Shown: positions 55,181 to 63,690 of the stretch, piece by piece | Numbering within the stretch: position 1 is the first letter of the stretch | Layout of the letters: every line of letters begins with the position of its first letter | Origin: Sphingomonas sp. JC676 | GTDB lineage: Bacteria; Pseudomonadota; Alphaproteobacteria; Sphingomonadales; Sphingomonadaceae | Assembly (NCBI RefSeq): GCF_014489075.1 | Contig: NZ_JACTGR010000002.1 | Location: 769,540 to 833,539 of the forward strand | Direction of reading: 5' to 3' | Length of the DNA: 64,000 bases | The notes under the pieces: model-generated | Database searches by the model: none | What the model was told of the DNA's origin: nothing | Seen by the model: the letters and a program-made list of their open reading frames with translations, nothing else | Program-made: the position numbers and the translations under genes

Positions 55181-58132
55181 TCAGAACCGGAACCGGGCGC
55201 CGAAATAATATTGCGGACCGCTCTCGCTCACTTCGGCGATGCTGTCATAGCCGCCCTTGTAGAACACGTCCTTGGTGTCGGTGACGTTGAGCACCTGGAA
55301 CTTGAGCTGGACGTTCTTGGTCACGTCGTACTGCGCCGACAGGTTGAGATAGCCGGCGTCCTGGACGCTGCGGTTGGTCGAGCTGTTCGGCTTGTAATAA
55401 TGCGAGCGGTAGCGGTAGTTCGCGCGCAGCGAGAGCCCGCTTTTTTCCCAATAGATCGAGCCGTTTGCGACATATTTCGACAAGCCGATCAGGTTCTCGG
55501 GGTCGAGATAGGGCGCCAGCGTCGAGGTGTCGGGATATTGGAAGTTCGCCCAGGCGACGTTGAGCGAGCCCGAAACGCCGAAGCCGCTGAGCAGGCCCGG
55601 GAGCCAGCTGAACGCATGGCTGCCGGTGAACTCGACGCCATAGAGATGCCGCATCTCGGGGTCATTGGCCGGTGCGATCAGGTTGACGTTATAGGTCTGC
55701 TGGCTCGGCGCGCCGCCATCTACCACCGTGGTGACGGTGATCGAGGTTGGGATGCCCGCCGAACGCGAGATCACGGTGCCGCGCAGCCATTTGTAATAGC
55801 CCGCGACCGAGAAGAGCGTGTCCTTGGAAAGGTAGAATTCCAGGCTGGCATCGGCGTTCCAGCCGCGCAGCGGCTTGAGGTTGGGATTGCCGCTGGTCGG
55901 GTTGAAGGTGACGCTGCTTGCTCCGCCAGTGCCCGTGGTCGGATTAAGGTTGATGCCCGCGCCGAAGCTCTCGATCGGCGAACGTGACAGCGCGCGATAA
56001 CCGGCGAGGCGCAATTTGACCTGGTTCGACAGCTCGAACGCCAGGTTCATGCTGGGGAGGAAATATTCGTAGTCGCCCTTCAGCGTGTCGGTCGAGATCT
56101 TGCCGGTCGGGTCGGCAGCCACGGTGAAATTGTCCGAGGCGGTGTCGATCGTCACCTTGAACGGCAGGCGAAATCCGACCGACGTGATGTTGGTCTTCAC
56201 ATAGCGCAGGCCGATATTGCCGCTGAACGGTGTCGAGCCCAGATCGCCGCCGAAGCTCGCCATCGCATAGGCCGCCTTGATCCGCTCGCGGACGTCGATG
56301 TCGCCCGGATCGCGCGTCTCGCTCGGGATCGGCAATGCGCTGTCGCTGCCCGTGAAGGTGCGGAACAGGCACTCATTGTCGAACGTCGCCCAATTGTTGA
56401 CGTTGGTGTTGGTGGTCGGGAAATATTGCTTGGTCGGAAAGGCGCCGCGACAATCCTGGTTCGCCTTGTTGATGATCTGTGCCGGCGTCATCCCGCCATA
56501 GCCGACGATCGTGTTCAGATCGTTGTTGGCGTTGCCGTCCAGCGTACGGTGATGTTCCGAATAGCGGCCGCCAATCTTGATCGAACGGATGAAGCCCTGG
56601 TCGAAGCTGTATTCGGCATCGAGCCGGCCAGCATAGATATCGTCCTTGCGGTCAGTCACCAGGCGGTTGCGCGCATAGACCGCGGTCGCCGCGTTGGCGC
56701 CGAAATTGGCCGGGTTGCTGATGTCGAAATTGTTGAACCTGACCACAGGCACGATCGGGCTGTCGCTATAGTCGAGCGTATAGCCGACACGCGTGGTCGA
56801 GCGCATGCGCGTCGCCTTCTGCGTCTCGGTGCGGTGCGACTGCGAGAAACTGCCGTCGCCGGTGATGGCGAGGTGATCGTCCTTCCACGACACCGTGGCG
56901 GCACCGGCGATATATTCCTCGTCGCGCTCGCGCAGTTCGAGCTGGTTTTCCAGGTTCGAGTTGCCCGAATATTTGATGAGGGCACCGTCGGTATAGCCGT
57001 TGGTGCCATCGCCGATGATCAGCGGCTTGATGCCGCGCAGCGCCTCGGCGATCGCGAAAACGTTGCGGTCCTCGGTCGATTCCCGCTTCGAATATTGGCC
57101 GTCGAACGAAATATCGAGGTTGGGCGTCGGCTTCCACTGCAGCGCACCGATCACCGCATTCCGGAGTTCGCGGGTGCGCTGCTGGCGCCAGCTGCGTGAC
57201 TGGGTTGCGTAGTATGTGTCCCCCACCGTCTCGCCGATGCCGGTGCGCGGCGCGGCGGCCTGGGTGCAGTTCGAGTTGGCGCCGGCGGCGTTGAGCTGCG
57301 CAGTGGTGCCGGTCGCCAGCGTGCCGTTGTTGGCGCTGGTGTTGCACGGCACATAGGCCGAGTTGCCGTTATAATAATCCTCCGGCGCGGCGACGTCCTG
57401 GCGCTGCACGCCGATCGAGATGCCGATATCGCCGATCCCGGTGTGGAACTGGTCGACATAGGAGAGATTGGCGCGGTACCCGAGCCCGTCGCGGCCGACG
57501 ATGTCGTCGTCCTTGGGCAGATAGGACGCCCGGAACTCGCCCTGGATTCGGCGCTTGCCGTAATCGAGCGGCTTCAGCGAGCGCAACTCGATCACACCGC
57601 CGATGCCGCCCTCGAGGAAGTCGGCCTGTTGCGACTTGTAGACGATGACGCCGTTGACCAGCTCCGAGGGGAATTGCTGGAACGCGACCGAGCGGTCCGG
57701 CCCCGCGGTGGAGACCTCACGGCCGTTGAATTCGGAAAAGCTCAGCGTCGGCCCCAGACCGCGTACCGAAAGCTCGTTGGCATTGCCCTTGAAGCGATCG
57801 GCGGAAACGCCGGTGATGCGCTCGAGCGTATCGCCGACGCTATTGTCCGGCAGCGCGCCGATTTCGTCGTTGACGATACCGTCCAGGATCACCGCAGCGT
57901 TGCGCTTGACGTCGATCGAGCTGCGCTGCTCGGCGCGGGCACCGGTGACGACTATCCCCTGCTCGACCTCGGCGCTCTCATCAGCTTCGACGCTCGTCTG
58001 CGCAGAATCGGTCTGGACCGGATCGGAGGTTGTCTGACCAAAAGCGGGCAGCGCCGCGCAAGCTGAGGCCAGCAGTGCAATCCGTAATGCAGCGCGACTC
58101 AGCGTGGTAGCGACGACACCTGACATATTCAC
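55181..58132 (-). CDS. TonB-dependent receptor of the uronate polysaccharide locus
   Basis: The 983-residue receptor has a signal peptide (ending ALPAFGQT), a TonB box (EQGIVVTGARAEQR), a plug with DNSVGDTLERITGVSADRFK and NELSVRGLGPTLSFSEFNGR, and a barrel ending QYYFGARFRF. It is the type that sphingomonads and Caulobacter place beside CAZymes, standing in for SusCD. The lyase follows in the same operon. A candidate operator and promoter lie 40-70 bp upstream. Confidence 0.93.
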   Translation of the reverse strand: MNMSGVVATTLSRAALRIALLASACAALPAFGQTTSDPVQTDSAQTSVEADESAEVEQGIVVTGARAEQRSSIDVKRNAAVILDGIVNDEIGALPDNSVGDTLERITGVSADRFKGNANELSVRGLGPTLSFSEFNGREVSTAGPDRSVAFQQFPSELVNGVIVYKSQQADFLEGGIGGVIELRSLKPLDYGKRRIQGEFRASYLPKDDDIVGRDGLGYRANLSYVDQFHTGIGDIGISIGVQRQDVAAPEDYYNGNSAYVPCNTSANNGTLATGTTAQLNAAGANSNCTQAAAPRTGIGETVGDTYYATQSRSWRQQRTRELRNAVIGALQWKPTPNLDISFDGQYSKRESTEDRNVFAIAEALRGIKPLIIGDGTNGYTDGALIKYSGNSNLENQLELRERDEEYIAGAATVSWKDDHLAITGDGSFSQSHRTETQKATRMRSTTRVGYTLDYSDSPIVPVVRFNNFDISNPANFGANAATAVYARNRLVTDRKDDIYAGRLDAEYSFDQGFIRSIKIGGRYSEHHRTLDGNANNDLNTIVGYGGMTPAQIINKANQDCRGAFPTKQYFPTTNTNVNNWATFDNECLFRTFTGSDSALPIPSETRDPGDIDVRERIKAAYAMASFGGDLGSTPFSGNIGLRYVKTNITSVGFRLPFKVTIDTASDNFTVAADPTGKISTDTLKGDYEYFLPSMNLAFELSNQVKLRLAGYRALSRSPIESFGAGINLNPTTGTGGASSVTFNPTSGNPNLKPLRGWNADASLEFYLSKDTLFSVAGYYKWLRGTVISRSAGIPTSITVTTVVDGGAPSQQTYNVNLIAPANDPEMRHLYGVEFTGSHAFSWLPGLLSGFGVSGSLNVAWANFQYPDTSTLAPYLDPENLIGLSKYVANGSIYWEKSGLSLRANYRYRSHYYKPNSSTNRSVQDAGYLNLSAQYDVTKNVQLKFQVLNVTDTKDVFYKGGYDSIAEVSESGPQYYFGARFRF

Positions 58133-58173
58133 TCCCCTAGCGATTTCGACGCCCGTTTACCGGGTCGTGCATT

Positions 58174-58203
58174 TTGGTAAGGCCAATATGCTACCGGTGT
58201 CAA
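58174..58203 (-). promoter_or_regulatory. Promoter and operator-like site a before the TonB receptor
   Basis: On the minus strand TTGACA (58198-58203) is a consensus -35, followed after about 18 bp by a weak -10. The 13-bp operator-like TTGGTAAGGCCAA (58174-58186) covers the -10. It shares both its -35 block (CTACCGGTGTCAA on the plus strand) and operator with the promoter at 60.1 kb. Confidence 0.65.
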
Positions 58204-58241
58204 CCCAATTGACCAGAACAATCTGCGCAGAAGTGCAGTTG

Positions 58242-60113
58242 CTATTTGTAGGTGAGCGTCCAGCCGAGGCTCAGCGGCTCATCCAGCCGGAGCGCGCCGC
58301 GGTGGCAGGCGACACGGGTGGCGAATGGCCCGCTCGGCGCCTGATAGGGTGCGCCGGTGACCGGCTGCGGGGCGCATAGGAGGCCCTGCGTGGAGAAGCC
58401 TGTCACTTCTCCTTCCCCAAAGCGGATGTCCGAGCCCTTGACGGTCGGCAGGCCGGAAAAGCTGGCGAATTCCATATCTATCGCGCGGATTTCGAGCGGT
58501 TTGGCCGCGCTGTACCGATCGGTCCGCACGATCCTGCCGGGCGTGAATTCATAGCGCGTTTCGACGGTGATCCGCTTGTCGGCGAGCGAATCCTTGCCAC
58601 CCATCCGGTCCATCGCGTCGAGGCGATACGTCAGGATCGTCCCCTTGCTCGCGCGGATCAGCTTCACGTCGCGAAACCAGGCGAGCGGCATCAGCACGCT
58701 GCCGTCCGCCAGCGTGAAGCGCGGCACCAGGTTCGGATAGGTCGCATCCGCCGAGCCGGAGAGCATTCCCGCTGCATAAGGTACGGGGAAATAGGGATTC
58801 TTCATGTGCTGGCTGTCACCGCCGTTGATCAGCGGGAGGCCGATGACATGGGCACCGTCGCGCACCGTCAGCAGCGCACGATCATGGGCGCCACGAGCGA
58901 ACCAGGTAAGCGTGATCGGGGGGGCCGTGTTCAACCAGGCGGCATAGCCCGTCGAGGGCGCAACGCCACGATAGCCGAGCTCGTTCCAGATCGCGTTGGT
59001 GTAGATATACTGGCGGGCGAGGCTAAGATTCTCGCCCAATATCCGATGCTTGCCGCGATAGGCATCGGTGCGTCGGCCCGCGTCCCACAGATTGACCGAA
59101 CCCGTCTTCGGATCGAGCCAGAAATCGACATAGCGCGCCGCGATGCGCGAGGAGAACGCATATGCCATGTCGCGCTCCTCAGGGTTGAGCACGCCCAGCT
59201 TGGCCGCGGCGGTCAGCACTTCGAGAAACGCGGTCTCGCCGTAAGCACCGATGCTGCGGCCATATTCCCAGCCCTCGCCGGTCATGTTCGCGCGCAGCAG
59301 CATCAGTTCGGCGGACTTGCGCAGCCACGCCTTGACCTGCGGCGTCGGCGCCATGCCGGTTTCAATGAAGCGCTGGGCGATCTCGCCGATCAGGAGCACC
59401 GAATAGCGGTCGAAACGCCCTTCCCCGTCGGTCTCGTCGGCGAAGCCATATTCGCCCGAATAGGTCTGGTAGTGGCTGAGCATCCGCTGGAGCAGCGCGT
59501 CGCTGGCCGAGGCGTCCTCCCAGCCGAGTTGATAACGCAGACGCGCGACGCTGAAGGCGACGCCGTAATAATTATTGGGCAAATTGATGAGGTTGAGCGT
59601 CTTCGCGTCGACGAAGCGGCGCCAGTCCAGCTTCTCGCGCAGCGCCGCCAGCGTCTCCGGACGAACGGCCTGGTCGAGCAGGCCCGCCTGCTTCAGCGCG
59701 TGGAGCGCGGAGATATAGTAATAGATCCCCCAGCTGTCATTGTGCTCGCCCACGGTGAGATCGGCGATGTCGCGATAGGCGGCGAGATATTCCTGGAGGC
59801 GCGGATCGCCGCGGGGCGTGGCGAGAAGGAGATAGGACAGGCCCGAGGCGATCTTGCCAGGGAGGAACTTGTCACCGCTGTCGAACACCGGGACCCCGTC
59901 GATCGCCAGCGCCCGCTTCTCGCGGAGGAGCTGGTGGAGCAGCGCCTCGAGCTGGGGGAGCAGCCGGCCGGTGACGGTGGCGTCCATCGCCGGGGCTTGT
60001 GCATAGACGGGCCCGTGCGGATTCGGCGCGGCGGACTGGGCGAAAGCGGGGTTGGCGAGCGCGGCAAGACAGACGCCGGCGCAGAACGCGCGCGCGGACA
60101 GGGGTTTACGCAA
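58242..60113 (-). CDS. Unrecognised secreted protein, probable polysaccharide-active enzyme
   Basis: The 623-residue product starts at TTG 60113, supported by AGGAGAGG four bases upstream and giving a clean signal peptide (MRKPLSARAFCAG to ANPAFAQ). Residues ~30-370 are helical and toroid-like, with GEHNDSWGIYYYISALHALK, LINLPNNYYGVAFSVARL and SGEYGFADETDGEGRFDRYS. Residues ~390-620 are beta-rich, like the C-terminal sandwich of two-domain lyases (PL8, PL12, PL15, PL17, PL21). I cannot place it in a family. Candidate active-site groups are His/Asp in EHND, the Asn-Asn-Tyr-Tyr, and Tyr/Asp/Arg in FADETDGEGRFDRY. It shares the locus operator. Confidence 0.7.
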   Translation of the reverse strand: MRKPLSARAFCAGVCLAALANPAFAQSAAPNPHGPVYAQAPAMDATVTGRLLPQLEALLHQLLREKRALAIDGVPVFDSGDKFLPGKIASGLSYLLLATPRGDPRLQEYLAAYRDIADLTVGEHNDSWGIYYYISALHALKQAGLLDQAVRPETLAALREKLDWRRFVDAKTLNLINLPNNYYGVAFSVARLRYQLGWEDASASDALLQRMLSHYQTYSGEYGFADETDGEGRFDRYSVLLIGEIAQRFIETGMAPTPQVKAWLRKSAELMLLRANMTGEGWEYGRSIGAYGETAFLEVLTAAAKLGVLNPEERDMAYAFSSRIAARYVDFWLDPKTGSVNLWDAGRRTDAYRGKHRILGENLSLARQYIYTNAIWNELGYRGVAPSTGYAAWLNTAPPITLTWFARGAHDRALLTVRDGAHVIGLPLINGGDSQHMKNPYFPVPYAAGMLSGSADATYPNLVPRFTLADGSVLMPLAWFRDVKLIRASKGTILTYRLDAMDRMGGKDSLADKRITVETRYEFTPGRIVRTDRYSAAKPLEIRAIDMEFASFSGLPTVKGSDIRFGEGEVTGFSTQGLLCAPQPVTGAPYQAPSGPFATRVACHRGALRLDEPLSLGWTLTYK

Positions 60114-60126
60114 TTGGCCTCTCCTA

Positions 60127-60166
60127 TTGGTCAGGCCAATTTCCGTCACCGGACTACCGGTGTCAA
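60127..60166 (-). promoter_or_regulatory. Promoter and operator-like site b before the unrecognised enzyme gene
   Basis: TTGACA (60161-60166, minus strand) overlaps the stop codon of the regulator gene, and the palindrome TTGGTCAGGCCAA (60127-60139) follows at the presumed start point. This gives the enzyme gene its own regulated promoter separate from the regulator. Confidence 0.65.
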
Positions 60167-60933
60167 GCCGATCCTATCTTGAGCCGCCGCGTGACGCTGT
60201 CACGCTGGGCAGTGAGCTCACTGCGTGCGCGCTCCATGACCTCCAGCTCGGTGGCTTCGAGGAGATCATCGACCACACCGCGCAGGTGCAGCCGCATCGC
60301 GTTGCGCGCCGCATTGGGATCGCGACTGCGCAGCGCCTCGTAGATCGGCCGGTGCTCCTCGACTCGCGGCGTCACGCCACTGCGCTGGGCACGGGCGAAC
60401 ATGTTGGCGCAGAGCGGCGACTTGGTGCGCAACTCCCAGAGATATTCGACGACGCTGCGAATCGCCGCGTTGCCGGTGGCATTGGCGATCGCCAAATGGA
60501 AGCGGTGATCGGCGTCGAGCAGCGCCGGCTCGTTGGTTTCGTTCACTGCCATTTCGGCCAGCAATCCATCGAGTTCCGCGAGCTGTTCGTCGGTGATCGA
60601 CACCGCCGCAAGCGCAACCGCCTCGCCCTCGAACAGGATTCGCGCCTCGGTCAGGTCGAACGCGCCGACGTCGAAATTGAGTGCGTCCTCACGCCGTCCG
60701 CTGCCATGGTCGCGCTTCGTGACATAGAGGCCCGAGCCATGCCGCGCCTCGATCCAGCCCTTCATCTCGAGCGCGATCATCGCCTCACGGATGGTGGGCC
60801 GGCTGACCTTATATTCCTCGGCCAGGTCGCGCTCGCCGGGGAGACGCGTGCCGGGCGACCAGCGGCCCCCTTCGATCCCGTCGGCGATCGACGCGGCCAC
60901 GCGCTGATAGAGTTTGTTGCCCGTGATTTTCAT
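60163..60933 (-). CDS. FadR-type GntR-family regulator of the uronate locus
   Basis: The 256-residue protein has an N-terminal winged HTH ([21 protein letters not shown]) and an FCD domain with [18 protein letters not shown] and [14 protein letters not shown], giving the metal-binding His positions. FCD regulators of this kind (UxuR, ExuR, LgoR) sense sugar acids. ATG 60933 is supported by AGGAC seven bases upstream; an in-frame ATG at 60969 has no such support. Four 13-bp palindromes near the locus genes are its probable sites. Confidence 0.9.
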   Translation of the reverse strand: MKITGNKLYQRVAASIADGIEGGRWSPGTRLPGERDLAEEYKVSRPTIREAMIALEMKGWIEARHGSGLYVTKRDHGSGRREDALNFDVGAFDLTEARILFEGEAVALAAVSITDEQLAELDGLLAEMAVNETNEPALLDADHRFHLAIANATGNAAIRSVVEYLWELRTKSPLCANMFARAQRSGVTPRVEEHRPIYEALRSRDPNAARNAMRLHLRGVVDDLLEATELEVMERARSELTAQRDSVTRRLKIGSA

Positions 60934-60962
60934 ATCTGTCCTGCTCTTGCCGGGATCATAGG

Positions 60963-61003
60963 TTGACACGCTCGCTTCGGAAAGGGGATATTGGTCTGAC
61001 CAC
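60963..61003 (+). promoter_or_regulatory. manD promoter with operator-like site c
   Basis: TTGACA (60963-60968), a 17-bp spacer and GGATAT (60986-60991) form a good sigma-70 promoter. TTGGTCTGACCAC (60991-61003) lies right after the -10 and contains the perfect 11-bp palindrome TGGTCTGACCA. Binding there would block transcription; it is also upstream of the divergent regulator gene. Confidence 0.75.
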
Positions 61004-61019
61004 TCCAGGGGACCAGCCT

Positions 61020-62231
61020 TTGCCTCGTATTACGTCTGTCCGCGTGATCGTCACGCGCCCCGGTCGCAACTTCGTGACCGTCAAGATCGAGACCGACGAA
61101 GGGGTCTACGGCATCGGCGACGCGACATTGAACGGCCGCGAGCTGGCGGTTGCGAGCTACCTGTCCGACCACATCGCCCCCATCCTGATCGGCCGGGATG
61201 CACATTCGATCGAGGACATCTGGCAGTATCTCTACAAGGGCGCGTACTGGCGGCGCGGGCCGGTGACGATGACCGCGATCGCGGCGATCGACATGGCGTT
61301 GTGGGACATCAAAGGCAAGATTGCGGGGCTACCCGTCTACCAACTTCTTGGCGGCGCGAGCCGCGAGGGCTGCATGGTCTATGGTCATGCCAACGGATCG
61401 GACGTGTCCGAGACGATCGAGCGCGCGCAGGAATATCTGGAAAAGGGCTACAAGGCCGTCCGCCTGCAATCGGGCGTACCGGGGCTGAAGGCGACCTACG
61501 GCGTATCGGGCGAGCGCTTCTATTACGAGCCGGCCAAGGGATCGCTGCCCGAGGAATCCTATTGGTCGACCTCCAAATATATGCGCATGGTCCCCGAGCT
61601 GTTCCAGCGCGGCCGCGATGCGCTGGGCTGGGACATCCACTTGCTCCACGACGTCCATCACCGGCTGACTCCGCTCGAAGCGGGGCGGCTGGGCAAGGAC
61701 CTGGAGCCCTATCGCCTGTTCTGGCTGGAGGACGCGACGCCGGCGGAGGACCAGGCCGCATTCCGGCTGATTCGCCAGCACACCACCACGCCGCTGGCGG
61801 TGGGCGAGATCTTCAATTCGATCTGGGACGCCAAGCTGCTGATCGAAGAGCAGCTGATCGACTATATCCGCGCCACCGTGGTCCATGCCGGCGGGATCAC
61901 CCATCTGCGCCGGATCGCCGCGCTGGCAGACCTTTACCAGGTCCGCACCGGCTGCCATGGCGCGACCGACCTTTCGCCCGTCACCATGGCCGCGGCGCTG
62001 CATTTCGGCCTGTCGGTGCCCAATTTCGGCATCCAGGAATATATGGTGCACACCGAGCAGACCAACGCGGTTTTCCCGCACGCCTATCGCTTCGAGCAGG
62101 GCCTGATGCATCCGGGCGACAAGCCCGGCCTGGGCGTCGACATCGACGAGGCGCTTGCCGCCAAATACGAATATCAGCGCGCCTATCTGCCAGTGAACCG
62201 GCTCGAGGACGGGACGATGTTCAACTGGTGA
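61020..62231 (+). CDS. manD: D-mannonate dehydratase (enolase superfamily)
   Basis: The 403-residue protein matches ManD of the mandelate racemase group. Metal and catalytic positions are [12 protein letters not shown] (Asp, His), [11 protein letters not shown] (Glu) and LAVGEIFNS (Glu), with the typical C-terminus [11 protein letters not shown]. It converts D-mannonate to 2-keto-3-deoxygluconate, the glucuronate route of uronate catabolism. TTG 61020 is the start: AGGGGA lies seven bases upstream, and it gives the standard [11 protein letters not shown] opening. Confidence 0.95.
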   Translation: MPRITSVRVIVTRPGRNFVTVKIETDEGVYGIGDATLNGRELAVASYLSDHIAPILIGRDAHSIEDIWQYLYKGAYWRRGPVTMTAIAAIDMALWDIKGKIAGLPVYQLLGGASREGCMVYGHANGSDVSETIERAQEYLEKGYKAVRLQSGVPGLKATYGVSGERFYYEPAKGSLPEESYWSTSKYMRMVPELFQRGRDALGWDIHLLHDVHHRLTPLEAGRLGKDLEPYRLFWLEDATPAEDQAAFRLIRQHTTTPLAVGEIFNSIWDAKLLIEEQLIDYIRATVVHAGGITHLRRIAALADLYQVRTGCHGATDLSPVTMAAALHFGLSVPNFGIQEYMVHTEQTNAVFPHAYRFEQGLMHPGDKPGLGVDIDEALAAKYEYQRAYLPVNRLEDGTMFNW

Positions 62232-62290
62232 CGACCGATTGGCCGTGGAAGGCGAATCCCACAGAATTCCACCGATTCCGACGAAGCCAG

Positions 62291-62428
62291 CTTGACACGG
62301 TTGACACCTGCTATGTGGAAAAGATTCCTCCTCCGCAGGCGCCCCTGTCCGCGCGCAAAGCGAGGCATGAACCAGTTCCGACGATGAGAAGGAGCCAGAG
62401 CCGTTCTTTCAGCCGTAATCCTACATTG
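62291..62428. repeat. Dispersed intergenic repeat, copy 3 (inverted)
   Basis: Read on the minus strand it runs from ATGTAGGATT through CTTCTCATCGTC to ACATAGCAGGTGTCAACCGT. Its 25-bp end (62292-62316) is an exact inverted match of 50725-50749. It lies between manD and the IS30-type fragment. Confidence 0.75.
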
Positions 62429-62526
62429 CCCGACATTTGAACTCATAAACGGGAATGACCGCTAACGCCGGTGGGTTCAACGGGTGGTCGCGACACTTCA
62501 TTCTGATGAAGGGATGGAGTGAAGCG

Positions 62527-62664
62527 ATGAAGCAGCCTGGGCGGATATATTACTCGGCTTTTCAGCGGGCGGAGATATGGGATCGGTGGCAGTGCGGGGA
62601 GTCGATGAGCTCGATCGGACGCGGCTTCGAGCGGGAGAGTTCGTCGATCTTCTCTCTCGCCGTC
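62527..62664 (+). pseudogene. IS30-type transposase N-terminal fragment
   Basis: Starting at ATG 62527, the peptide YYSAFQRAEIWDRWQCGESM followed by SSIGRGFERESSSIFSL matches the N-terminal helix-turn-helix part of IS30-family transposases (FYSxxQKxEMWDRWQRGES..IGRxFxRxxSSV). The match stops near 62660; catalytic DDE parts are absent. It is a truncated remnant. Confidence 0.72.
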
Positions 62665-62684
62665 AGATCCCCCAAGAAACCCCC

Positions 62685-62720
62685 GACTTGCGGCGCCCGA
62701 TTACTCGGGCGCCGCAAGTC
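62685..62720. terminator. Perfect 16-bp stem hairpin at the end of the nucleotidyltransferase gene
   Basis: GACTTGCGGCGCCCGA and TCGGGCGCCGCAAGTC pair completely around the loop TTAC. The stop codon of the minus-strand gene lies in the loop. On the minus strand it is followed by GGGGGTTTCTTGG, a weak T-run. It is either a terminator or a remnant of a mobile-element end. Confidence 0.6.
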
Positions 62721-63618
62721 GCGCGTCGCAGACCGCGCGCACAAGATCGCGCAGTACCGCGACGCGCTCGCCGAGCCACGTAAGTTCCTCGGCAGTGATC
62801 TTATAGTGTGGCGAGTAGCGCGCGTTCACATAGGCTTGGCGCAGCAGCTCGAACCGCCTGCGGCTGTCCTTGTCGTCACGTGGCCATGCTTCGATCAGTG
62901 ACGGCGCGATGTCCTCCGCGCGCGAACGCAGGAAGTTCAGCTTGTGCGACTTGGGGCTGTAAAGTGTGAGCACCAGCAGCGTGCAGTGGTAGAGCCGTTC
63001 CGCAGCCTGGTGGAGCGTGAAGGCCGCATCCTTTCTCCACTCAGAATCCCGAGCCGCCTCCCGCATCTCCATTTCGAAGGCGGTTAGCCGGCGTTCTGCG
63101 CTGGGGAACCAAGTATCGAAGTGCTCCCACGCTTCCGCCCTCGCCTGCTCGGGCGGCAAGTTCTGCGGCGCTGCGAACGGAAAGCCTTCCGCCTCATACA
63201 GCGCGATGCCCTGCTTCAAGATATCAACGAAGAACGGTCGTCCGCGCTCGAGCTGCTTGTTCACGTCGGTCAGCGTGTGGACGATGAAATTGACCGGAGC
63301 GCTGAGCGTATGCGCGATGGTCACCTCGCGCATCAGCCGATCGTCGGCCGCGCCCCAATATTCGGTGACGTCGGTCAGGCGCTCGTCGTTGACGACGACG
63401 AGGATGTCATAGTCGGAAATGTAGCCGCCGATAGGATCGTCGACCCAGTCGCCGCGGGCATGGGATCCAAACAGCACCAGCTTGAGGATCCGGGCCGCCT
63501 TCTTCTTCGGATCGGTTGTCCTCGCGGTGATCTCGGCAAATTCCTCGAACAGGATGCGCACAACATGGGCGAGCTCGCGCTGCTTGGCCTGCGGCAGATG
63601 ATCGAGATCGTTTCGCAT
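62701..63618 (-). CDS. Nucleotidyltransferase-HEPN fusion protein
   Basis: The 305-residue protein has an N-terminal MNT-type nucleotidyltransferase with LVLFGSHARGDW and YISDYDILVVV (GS...DxD pattern), then a HEPN-like helical domain (KDAAFTLHQAAERLYHCTLL, and ARYSPHYKIT carrying an Arg and His). As two separate proteins, MNT and HEPN form toxin-antitoxin systems; here they are fused. ATG 63618 gives MRNDLDHLPQ; ATG 63624 is possible. It lies among mobile remnants. Confidence 0.85.
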   Translation of the reverse strand: MRNDLDHLPQAKQRELAHVVRILFEEFAEITARTTDPKKKAARILKLVLFGSHARGDWVDDPIGGYISDYDILVVVNDERLTDVTEYWGAADDRLMREVTIAHTLSAPVNFIVHTLTDVNKQLERGRPFFVDILKQGIALYEAEGFPFAAPQNLPPEQARAEAWEHFDTWFPSAERRLTAFEMEMREAARDSEWRKDAAFTLHQAAERLYHCTLLVLTLYSPKSHKLNFLRSRAEDIAPSLIEAWPRDDKDSRRRFELLRQAYVNARYSPHYKITAEELTWLGERVAVLRDLVRAVCDARLAAPE

Positions 63619-63690
63619 GGAACCCATAACCTGTGGCAGGCGCGGACCGGATGGCAAGACCAATCCGATCCACAGCTTATGCGCATGGTT

